Positions 35,245 to 44,020 of a DNA stretch of 64,000 bases are shown here, piece after piece. The first letter of the stretch is position 1. The number at the start of each line of letters is the position of its first letter. The notes under the pieces were generated by a model that made no database searches, was not told where the DNA came from, and saw only the letters and a program-made list of their open reading frames with translations. Location: NCBI GenBank assembly GCA_011947345.1, contig JAAVTG010000554.1:1860001-1924000 (forward strand). The letters are read 5' to 3'. The DNA comes from Phytophthora quininea (taxonomy: Eukaryota > Oomycota > Peronosporomycetes > Peronosporales > Peronosporaceae). The translations under genes and the position numbers were made by a program.

Positions 35245-36368
35245 ATGCAACTCATCGCTACAGTGAGCGTGATCGCGCTAAGCCTAGCTACCGTGCAGGG
35301 CACGCCGCTTAACATCTACAACCAATGCAAGAGCATTGAGCTGTACGACAACTCGGCCACGGAAACTATCGCCGCAGGCGGAAGCTCCACTCGCACGCTT
35401 TCCTCCGGCTTCAGTGGCATGTTCCGCAACGGCGTCAGCGCCCAAGCTACACGTACGTTTTCAGTCTGATCGATAGGTTTCGGTAGTGCTTGTATTGACA
35501 GTTTTCTTGGTTTGCAGTGGCCGAGATCTCCATTACTAAAGGCTCCACTTGGTATGACATCAGCATCATTCCTACGGGCACCACCGGACCAGAAGCTGCT
35601 CGTCGCTCGAGAACTGCAAGCAAGTGACCGGCGGCACGGGTTTCAATACGGCCATGCGGATCGCACCGACCGGGTGCACGACTGTAACGTGCATGGCAGA
35701 TGGCTGCTCCGACGCTTACCAGTACCCGAGCGACGACAGCAAGACCCACTCGTGTGCCGACTCTGCCACCATCAACTTGACATTCTGCCCCAGAGGATCC
35801 GGAGCTACCACCACGGTTGTCGCTACCACTTCAGCACCCACGACACAGGCCCCAACCTCTGCTCCGAGCACGGCTGCATCGACAACTCCATCGCCCACCG
35901 CGACGCCGGAGCCTGTCACGGCCAAACCCACTCCAACGGCGACCCCAGCTCGACGACGCAGACCCCAGCACAGACAACGGCGGCAAAACCTAAGGCTGGG
36001 TCCTCCTCGTCCTCCTCGGTCTCCAGGTTCGCGGGTAGACATAACTCGTCCAGCGCGTCGTCAATACATGAGATCGCTTACGAGTCTACCAAGGACGCTA
36101 CGATCGAGGTGGCCCCGTCGACGACCACGACATCGGGAAGCTCTGGCTCGAGTAAGACCATCACGACCAAGTCCGAGAACCCGGGCACGTTGCTCTCGAC
36201 TGTGCTGGTGTCTGGTTTCGGTGCCATTGTAGTTGTCGGCGCACTGGCCGTCGTGATTATTACACGGAGGAAAAACAGCAGCTCGACGCCCTCGAGACGA
36301 AGGAGTCTTTCTCTTCGTACGTGGGCGTCCTCACGCCGCGCTCCGACATTGGGGTGCTCAACGTGTAG
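35245..36368 (+). CDS. Thaumatin-like surface protein with mucin stalk and TM anchor (TLP3)
   Basis: Two exons, 35245-35452 and 35518-36368, about 353 residues. The signal peptide is MQLIATVSVIALSLATVQG. The domain has LNIYNQCKSIELYDNSATET, TWYDISIIPTGTTGP, CTTVTCMADGCSDAYQYPSD and LTFCPRGSG. It is followed by a Thr/Pro stalk, a Ser-rich segment, a TM helix (LSTVLVSGFGAIVVVGALAV) and a basic tail. Three one-base gaps break the frame: a single G at 35592 where two are expected, CCCC at 35943-35946 and AAAAA at 36271-36275. After the last, the tail reads QQLDALETKESFSS and stops at 36368 with a TLP2-like end. Three undercalls in an otherwise intact coding sequence argue for sequencing error rather than decay. 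Confidence 0.82.
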
Positions 36369-36862
36369 ACTTTTGTTGGATCGTTCATGGGAAATAGAAA
36401 GTGTATCTTTTGTACCGCTTCACGGTGTCAAGTGTCGAAACGCACGGCGTCCACCCATCTCGCATCTTTGACTGCTCGAAAGTGCAGGTCCCACTGCGAT
36501 CTTCTGACGCTGATGATTCGGCTGACGTACAGTGTCACCGAGCGGGCTGAAGTTGCCTCGACTGCTTCGGACGGTGGCATTTGTTGCTGCACCTCGCTCA
36601 CGACGTGCCTGCATCGTGTCCCCGGGAAGCACTGCCGGATTGGGACGCGTTCGCGGAAGTTGAGACGCACAAGGCGTGATGATTTGACGGGCCAGGTACT
36701 CGACGCACGCAAGCCGCGTTGATGTCAAGACCGCGCCGCCCAACATGGCGGCGCCAGGTCTCCGCTAAACTGGCGACTTGGTTGTCGTCTTGATATCCAG
36801 TTCACTTTTGAATTCGCCTTGGGCTGTACAAATTGATTCGTACACTTGCAATTTTTGCCACG
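36369..36862. other. Intergenic between TLP3 and TLP4
   Basis: About 490 bases. The promoter of TLP4 is at its right end, with an initiator-like CACTTGCAATTTTTGCC 20 bases before the ATG. Nothing else recognised. Confidence 0.45.
36842..36858 (+). promoter_or_regulatory. Oomycete initiator-like element upstream of TLP4
   Basis: ACACTTGCAATTTTTGC matches the core of the oomycete Inr consensus (TCATTYYNCAWTTT) closely and ends a few bases before the ATG at 36863, the usual spacing for short oomycete 5' leaders. Confidence 0.4.
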
Positions 36863-38462
36863 ATGCAAGTCAAGTGCGTGATCCCCGGTCTGGCGGCATT
36901 GTCAGCCGTAGCGCAAGCCACCACGCTGACGGTCTACAACAAGTGCAGTGACAGCATTGCGCTGTACGACAACTCCGCAACCGAGACCGTCGTCTCTGGT
37001 GGCAGCACCACCCGCACGCTGGCCGAGGGCTTCAGCGGCATGTTCCGCAATGGCGCTAGTGCACAAGCAACCCGTGAGTTGATGCTGAGAAGTGTTTTCA
37101 AAGATATCCACTAACGCTCTTGTGAATTGTTTCCATTACAGTGGCCGAGTTCTCCGTCACCGGCGGATACTTTGGTACGACATCAGCATCATTCCTACGG
37201 GCACCAACGGCCCAGGAAGCTGCTCGTCGTTGGAAGACTGCGAGCAGGTGACTGGTGGCACGGGCTTCAACACGGCCATTCAGATCGCCCCGGACGGATG
37301 CACTACCATTACGTGTATGGAGAACGGCTGCGCCGACGCGTACCAGTACCCTAGCGACAACAGCAAGACGCACTCCTGCTCGGACTCCGCTAGCGTTGCT
37401 TTGACCTTCTGTCCTAGTGTCGGCAGTAGCTCCACCTCGTCGACAACCACCACCACCGCCACAACGACACAGACGTCGGCGCCAACGACCGCTGCACCAA
37501 CTGAAGCCCCTGTCTCGACCACGGCCGCCCCGACACAAGCCCCCGCAACGGCTGCGCCGACCCCGGTTCCTACGACTGTCCCCGTTACAGAAGCATCGAC
37601 AACGGCTCCTGCGGTGCAAGTTCTTACTGCGACGACGTCTGCACCGACTGAGACTCCGACTTCGGCACCCACCCCGTCCTCGACCGCACCACCCACATCG
37701 GCGCCGACCCCGACTCCTACAACCTCGGCACCAACGTCGGTACCAGCGACGGAAGTCCCCACAACGACGGAGCCATGTCGCCTGGTGTCTGCAACTGAGG
37801 CTCCATCAACCACGGAACCGTGCCATCTTGTATCCGCGACGGAGGCCCCAGAAACCGAGACCGAGACTGAGGCTCCATCGGCACCAGCAACGACGGAGCC
37901 GTGCCACCCCGTGTCTGCGACTGAAGTCCCTGAGTCCGAGGCTCCGGTAGTACCGGAGGCAACTTCATCTACCGTTGGGTCAACCTCGAACGATGAAGTT
38001 TTCAAGTTCTGGATTCCGATCGCAACTACTGCACCATCGTCGTCGTGGGAAGGTGTCGAGTCCCCATCATCTTCGTCTTCTTCGCTGCGGGGCTCCAACA
38101 CCGTCACGTTCCCGGCCGAGGAAACCTCGGCCACCACAACGTCGTTGAAAAAGTCCGTCGCCAACGCGCCGGCAGCCGACGGCTCCAGCGACCAGACAGT
38201 GACAACTGAGGCTTCGTCATCCGGCGCTTCGGCTGGCACCATCGTGGCGGCGACAGTTGGTGCGGTTGCCCTCTTGGCTGCTGTTGCTGCCGCCGTTGTG
38301 GCCCGTCGTACAAAGCAGCGGAAGGAGACCGCGTCTTCGGACGTTAACGACGTCGAATGGCTCGACAACTTCGCGGGCATGGCGAGTCCAGTAAACGCCA
38401 CACCTGCGAAGCACACCCCTTCAAACGGGATCCCCACGTTCTTCAAAACGTTTAGCGCTTAA
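36863..38462 (+). CDS. Thaumatin-like surface protein with long Cys-bearing stalk (TLP4)
   Basis: Two exons, 36863-37073 and 37142-38462, about 510 residues, the longest stalk among TLP1-4. Signal peptide MQVKCVIPGLAALSAVAQA. The thaumatin-like domain shows LTVYNKCSDSIALYDNSAT, TGTNGPGSCSSLEDCEQ, CADAYQYPSDNSKTHSCSDS and LTFCPS. The stalk is unusual in having three units of the type TTEPC(R/H)(L/P)VSATE(A/V)P (about 37750-37930), so it carries cysteines that could cross-link. A TM helix (TIVAATVGAVALLAAVAAAV) and a 55-residue tail follow. The only break is a missing base in TTT at 37171-37173, shortly after the splice acceptor (GGY-x-WYDIS). Same phase-1 intron as its paralogues. Confidence 0.86.
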
Positions 38463-38964
38463 ACGCGCCAGCCCGATTGCCGCTAGGGCCTACAGTACAT
38501 ATACATTCGAGTCGAGGTTGTAACCCCGCTCATTATGACACTTGATTTTAGATGTCGCTGCGGTCCCAAACCAAACCAACGTGCATCAAACGAATACATG
38601 TACGGCAATGTCCCCAAGGCCCCAAGACGGGTTCGCGCACCGAGAAAGATCCGGTCCGCTCCTCCCATTAAGTCGGCGAGGAAGGTGTCGACAATACACA
38701 GCGAAGCGGTGGCGGTCCTGTGGGAATGGCGTGCGTAAATGACACCGCGTGCCGGCGAAGGTTCCTCGCGGCAGCTACGCTCAAATGCCGTTGAAATGTC
38801 TGCTGGTAAGAATGCGCCTCATATTTTTAGGAGAAACATGTCAATTCGAGGACGAGTGCTTCGCTTCGAGAACATTTATATTCATATCTTTCATCTTCCT
38901 GATCTTGTCTCCTGAATAGCAAGCGAACGACATTCGAAGATCTTCACCAGCAACGCAAAGAGGG
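38463..38964. other. Intergenic between TLP4 and TLP5
   Basis: About 500 bases, only short unsupported frames. Presumed terminator of TLP4 and promoter of TLP5. Confidence 0.45.
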
Positions 38965-39675
38965 ATGCAGCCTCGTGTGTTGATAGCGACGTTGCTTGTG
39001 GTCGCAGCGACCAGGGTGGCAGGAGACATCCCGGTCACCTTTCACAACTACTGCAACACCAGTGTCGGTCTGTACAACAACACGTACACTGAGAATATCG
39101 ACCCGGGCTGCAGCACGACACGCACCCTTGAGCAAGGCTTTAGCGGCATGTTCCGTAATGGGTGGAACCCACAAGCGACTCGTACGTTGCCCAGAATGGA
39201 TCTGTCAGTTTTCGATAGCTAACACTATCTTGTTGTGAACTTCCAGTGGCCGAGTTTTCCGTGTCGTGGGGATTTTTGTGGTACGACATCAGCATTATCC
39301 CCACTGGTCCGAAGAGCGGAGTAGGTTTCGTGTTTTTGTCTGCTTGAATCGATCGAGAATCAAAGTGAAGTCCTGACTGCTTTACAGCCAGACTACTGCT
39401 CGTCGCTGCAGAACTGCAAAGATTTCACAGGCGGCGTCGGCTTCAATACGCCCATGCAAATCTCTCCGGCAGGATGCCAGACCGTCACGTGCTTGGCAGA
39501 CGGATGCGCGGACGCCTATCAGTTCCCGACAGACGACTTCAAGACGCATTCGTGCCCCAACACGACATCCAACGTCGATGTGATCTTCTGTCCTGGTGGC
39601 CCCGGTGCAACAACGACGCAAGCACCAAAGGCAAACTGCCGGCGCCGTTGCACAGCTTCTCTTCGAACGATCTAG
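38965..39675 (+). CDS. Short secreted thaumatin-like protein without stalk or anchor (TLP5)
   Basis: Three exons, 38965-39181, 39247-39320 and 39388-39675, 192 residues with no frame break in the model. Signal peptide MQPRVLIATLLVVAATRVAG. The domain shows VTFHNYCNTSVGLYNNTYTE, LWYDISIIPTGPKSG, CSSLQNCKDFTGGVGFNTPM, CADAYQFPTDDFKTHSCPNT and VIFCPGGPG. The protein ends about 25 residues after the domain in a basic, Cys-containing tail (ANCRRRCTASLRTI); an alternative frame also stops quickly. It should therefore be freely secreted. The second intron (39321-39387, phase 0) occupies the same site as one in TLP7 but is absent from TLP1-4. It may be a truncated relative that lost the stalk and anchor. 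Confidence 0.8.
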
Positions 39676-40329
39676 ACGGCAAGGTAAAAGAATAGTTATA
39701 AGCGAAAACATATTGTGCGACCAAAGCACTTCAACTTTCCATCCAAAGCGTAAGAATGCTCGACGTGTCTCCCATCTCGTGACGACATGCGATTTGTCCC
39801 GACATGAAACGAAGCGGCACGCACTCGAAGATACACCACAAATGAGGCTGACGCGGGCAGCACGCGCGCATCGGCATGTCCGGCGAAAGTTTACTTGAAC
39901 GTTCCTTCAAACCCTGTCGCCAGTGTCCACTCTGATTGCCGCTCGAACTCATCGAGTTGACAACAAGAACTCAGCCCAAGTCGTTTCTTATTCTAACTGC
40001 AAAGTATCTGCAACACGAAACGGAGTCGCCGTCGACTGCAGCAGAACTTTTGCGATATACTTTTCCTGGTGCTGCTCATACGTATCTTTCGGCGCTGTGA
40101 ACTTCAGAAACAGTCGCCGATCAGCAAACCTTCGACGCTGACCGGTGGTGGACCACGACGCCGGCCGCCACGTCAGGGACGACCCGATATGCGCACCAAG
40201 CGGCTCATCTGACTTGGCAATGCGATGCCGCGGATATGAGCCCTATCAATAGCTATCGCTCCACTGCTGGCCTGCCTTTATCCGCTCCGCCAAGACACTT
40301 CTCGATTTACAACTCACCTCCAACGTAAA
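39676..40329. other. Intergenic between TLP5 and TLP6
   Basis: About 650 bases with no supported gene. No remains of a stalk or TM segment for TLP5 could be read in any forward frame. Confidence 0.45.
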
Positions 40330-42174
40330 ATGGTGCGTGTGTTCCTTCCTCTCAGCGGCTCCCTGGCCGTGGCGGCCCAGGTGGCCGTGACGATGGCCAC
40401 CAGCGTGTCCTTCGTGAACGACTGCGCCTACGACATCAGCCTCTACGACAACAACTCGACCGAGACCATCGCCGTCGGCGGGTCCACGTCTCGTGAGCTA
40501 GCGGATGGATTCAGCGGTGTGTTCCGCGACGGCACGGATACTGAGGCCACTCTGGCCGAGTTCGCCATCAGCGGCGGCAAGTCCTGGTACGCCATCAGCG
40601 CCGTGCCTCCCGGAGCAGGTAACTGCACCAGCTACGACGAGTGCGCCCAGACGTCCGGCAAGACAGGCTACAACGTCGCCATGTCGATCACCCCGACATT
40701 GGCAACACCACCGTCAACGCCGAGTGCGCCGCGGTGACCTGTGAGAGCGCCGACTGCGACGGCGCCTACCTGTACCCCACGGACAGCTCCAAGCTGCGTA
40801 ACTGCCCCGACAACCTCGCCATCGAAGTGGCCTTCTGCCCTGACGGATCGTCAAACTCGACCACCACCACGACGACGACCACCACCACCACGGTTGCTAC
40901 GGAAGCCCCGGTGGCTACTACTGCTGCCCCGGTTGCCACCACCGCGGCGCCCGTCGCCACAACTGCGACCCCGGTTGCTACCCCCATACTACAGTCACTG
41001 AAGCCCCCGTTGCAACTACTGGAGCTCCAAGTGCTACCACCGCGGCCCCAATCGCTACAACTACAGCCCTGGCGGCTGCTAACGAACCCCAGAAGCCACC
41101 ACAGCATTACCTGTCTCCTACACCGAAGCCCCCGCCGCTGCTGCGACGACTTCAAGTCCATCCACCAGCATCACGACCACTACACAGTCGAGCGGAACCA
41201 AGGGGTCGTTTTCAAGTGCTACGATCAGCTCCAGCTACGAGTACAGCGGCACCAACGCCGGATCGGCTGCAGGTACCTACGGAAAGGTGACGGCGATGTC
41301 GTCGTGTTCGACCGAGGATGTGTCGCTGACTGACCCCGTCGGCCCCATGAGTGAGGAAGTCACCATGGTCTTCCGTGGCCCCATGAACATCTACAACATT
41401 GGCGTGTTCACGGGCTCGTCGGGCAGCGACTGGACCAAGGTTTCATCATACGATGCCGACGCCGGCACCCAGGATAACATGATCTTCATGAACAACATGA
41501 ACATCGACTACACCGGTGCCGACTCCAGTCCTCAGGGATACTCGACGGCGGACGGTACCGCCACGGCGACGTCGTCAACCATCTTCGGCGGAAGCCTCGC
41601 GGATGCCTCCGACATGTCCGTGACCGGCGGCGGCCCGTGCGTCTCCACCGGCTGCGAAGTCAACATCATGACCGAGACCAACTGCGCTGACGAGGACGGC
41701 TGCATCGGCTACTACGACGACATGGGCTTCCACGGCTGGGACGGCGGCATGAAGATGTTCGTGACCAAGGTGATGATGCCGACGGGATCGACCGCCAACC
41801 TGCCGGCCATTTGGATGTTGAACGCCCAGGTTGTGCGTGCCAGCCAATATGGCTGCAACTGCCGTGGCGAGGGCTCTGAGGGTGGCTGTGGTGAGCTGGA
41901 TGTGGCTGAGGTGATTGAGACGAACACTGCCCAGGACAAGGTGTCTACACTACTACTTCTACGACGGCAGCGTGTCCCCGGTGGCGACAACTACGCCTCT
42001 CGTCCGACGGACTCGGCGGTGACGTACGTGACGATCTTCGACAACTCCGGCGAGGGTGTCGTCAAGATTATTGAAATCGGCGGCGACGACTTCGACTTCT
42101 CTGTGGACTCGATCTCAGCCGACACCGTGTCGACGTGGCTGTCGGCCTCGGTCGAGAACCTGCTGAGCTACTAG
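40330..42174 (+). CDS. Thaumatin-like domain fused to TOS1-like glycosyl hydrolase (TLP6)
   Basis: Intronless, about 616 residues, secreted (N-terminal MVRVFLPLSGSLAVAAQVAV), no C-terminal TM. The N-terminal thaumatin-like domain (VSFVNDCAYDISLYDNNSTE, CDGAYLYPTDSSKLRNCPDN, VAFCPDGSS) is followed by a Thr/Ala/Pro stalk with PVATTAA repeats and a C-terminal domain of the TOS1/DUF2401 type: GGMKMFVTKVMMPTGSTANL, PAIWMLNAQ, GCGELDVAEVIE and GGDNYASRPT. ELDVAE matches the GH16-like ExDxxE catalytic motif. Breaks are one missing base in each of CCCC 40691-40694, CCCCC 40981-40985 and CCCC 41097-41100, plus two bases near 41946-41950 compensated by one in CCCC 41976-41979; between the last two, the shifted frame reads YYFYDGSVS. 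Likely cell-wall glucan remodelling. Confidence 0.82.
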
Positions 42175-42824
42175 ACGTCGATTTGAGATTAAAGGTACCA
42201 GGACGAGGTAGCTAGGTATGGCTACATAGACTTGTTTGATCGCTTCGTGAGCAGCAAAGACTTTCCATGACGACCTCACGCTTGACCCTGCACTTTGCTA
42301 CGAGGTCGTCTAGCGTCTGCATGAGTTTCGGTGTCCCAGTGGGAAACCATTGGGGCTTTCGTGGCCTCTCGTTGCAGCAAGAGGTCCTGTTCAAGTCCAG
42401 CCTCTTTATCGTGAAAGACTCGGTCGAGCTGCAGAGCTGTATGTATTGCGGCTAATAGCAAGGATCGGCTCAACTACAACGCTTTTACTTGGCGATCACC
42501 GTGAACGGCAGCAAGGGCTCCACCTTCTCTTAGATCAGAGGCAATTGATTTCCAGCGTCCGTCAAGTTCAGTCTCACTTGCAGCCGCAGGTGGTGGCTGT
42601 CTACGATCACAATTGCGGCCAAACACCGTCGGCGTGGCCCCACGAGATGGCGTTTTTCTGCGGGACGGCAACTGCAACCATTACGAATATCGCCGCCATA
42701 CTCAAGCGCAGTGGCCGATCCCGCTTGAAACGACACAGACAGAGCGCAATTTGCTGTCAGTCGCGCCGAGTCCCCGTGGCAGCCTCGCATTTCGCCATCC
42801 GCAACGACGGACTTGACCGGGAAA
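42175..42824. other. Intergenic between TLP6 and TLP7
   Basis: About 650 bases with no recognised gene. A plus frame running into TLP7 has no support. TLP7's promoter should be in the last 100 bases. Confidence 0.45.
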
Positions 42825-43890
42825 ATGGTGAGGCGGACGCTGGTTCTGTTGGCGAGTTGCTCCGCCTTGGTCGACGCCACCACCGTCTACGTGGTGAACC
42901 TCTGCGAGGACAAAATGACGCTCTTCAGCAACACGGCGCTGACCGGCAGCAGCTCATCGCGAGAGATTGCATCGGGGACAGCGTGACGCTCACTGTTGCA
43001 GACGCCGCCAACGCGGCGTACCGATCTGGCGCTTCGTACCAAGCTACCCGTACGAAATCCTAAGGCGTTGAAGTCGTTGAAACTGTTCCGTTGCTGACTT
43101 GATGCATTCCGGTGCTGTGGCTGTAGAGGGAGAGTTCTCCAATGTCGACTCGCGCACTTGGTACGACATCTCGATCATTCCTGCCGGTGGCATGGGGGTG
43201 AGTGGAATGCTATTGCAGTTGGAAAGGTAGTGGACTGACAGTATCGTTCTGTAGCCAGGCTCGTGTTCCAGTCTGACGGACTGCAAGGCGACGACTGGCG
43301 GTGTAGGTTTCAACGTGGGCATGCAGATCATCCCTAGTGAAGGCGGAGGGCTCAGCTCCACCGACTCCTGCAGGGTACTCATTTGTCTGGAGGACGGATG
43401 TGACGACGCCTACCAATTCCCCGATCAGGACGCCAGAACACACAGTTGCAGCGCCGACGTCGAGTTCCAAGTGGTTTTCTGCCCCAGCAACGTGACGCAG
43501 TCGTCGTCCGACTCAGCGGCAGAGTTTTGGCTCAATTTGAATAGCTCCAGCTCCTCTAGAAGCGACTCTGGGAAGAGTGCTGGCAGTTCGGGGTCGAACT
43601 CTTCCGAGACAGTGGTGAAGTCCCAATCGGACCCCACACCATCGACTTCTAGCAATGACCATCACCTCACAACCAACAACCAGTCGGGAGACTCCTCAGA
43701 CTCCTCTTCGACGGCGATCATCGTGTCGTCGGTAGTCGGAGGGATGGCTGTTATCGTCGCCGTCGCAGCCATTGCGTACCGACGTCGGCACTCGATCAAA
43801 TTGTGGTGGCAAAGCACACGCTGGGAAGAGCGACGGAGCTCCGATATGCTTGTGTTCGTGGAGGCGAAAGACGACGTCGCCATGATGTAG
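42825..43890 (+). CDS. Divergent thaumatin-like surface protein with TM anchor (TLP7)
   Basis: Three exons, 42825-43049, 43127-43197 and 43255-43890, about 310 residues. Signal peptide MVRRTLVLLASCSALVDA. The N-terminal half of the domain is divergent (TVYVVNLCEDKMTLFSNTAL), but the core is clear: TWYDISIIPAGGMG, PGSCSSLTDCKATTGGVGFN, CDDAYQFPDQDARTHSCSAD and VVFCPSN. The stalk is short and Ser-rich rather than Thr/Pro repeats. A TM helix (IIVSSVVGGMAVIVAVAAIA) and a basic tail follow. Exon 1 lacks one G in GGGG 42974-42977; with it the phase-1 exit matches the intron. The second, phase-0 intron is at the same position as in TLP5. The acceptor of intron 1 gives AT-QGEF instead of AT-LAE. Confidence 0.82.
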
Positions 43891-44020
43891 AGCGAACGGT
43901 ATGATAGAGTTGTAGATGGAATTGCGAAGTGTCGGATGCTCCGAGTTTATAAAATGAAATGGGGTCGTTTCGTAGTGTTCATATTTCATATCTAAGGCGA
44001 CCCTCGAAAGCGAGGAAACA

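Noticed and set aside
37280..38446. 388-codon frame antisense to TLP4
   Set aside because: Shadow of the Thr/Pro/Ala-rich stalk: ACN/GCN/CCN codons read backwards give Val/Gly/Ala without stops. No start context, no domain.
32800..41000. GGT/ACC trinucleotide tracts as microsatellites or a CRISPR-like array
   Set aside because: They are poly-Thr coding tracts within stalks and keep the reading frame; no regular spacer-repeat structure.
26121..43890. RXLR or Crinkler (LxLFLAK) effectors among secreted proteins
   Set aside because: No RXLR-dEER or LFLAK motif was found after any signal peptide in the window; secreted proteins here are thaumatin-like or mucin-like.
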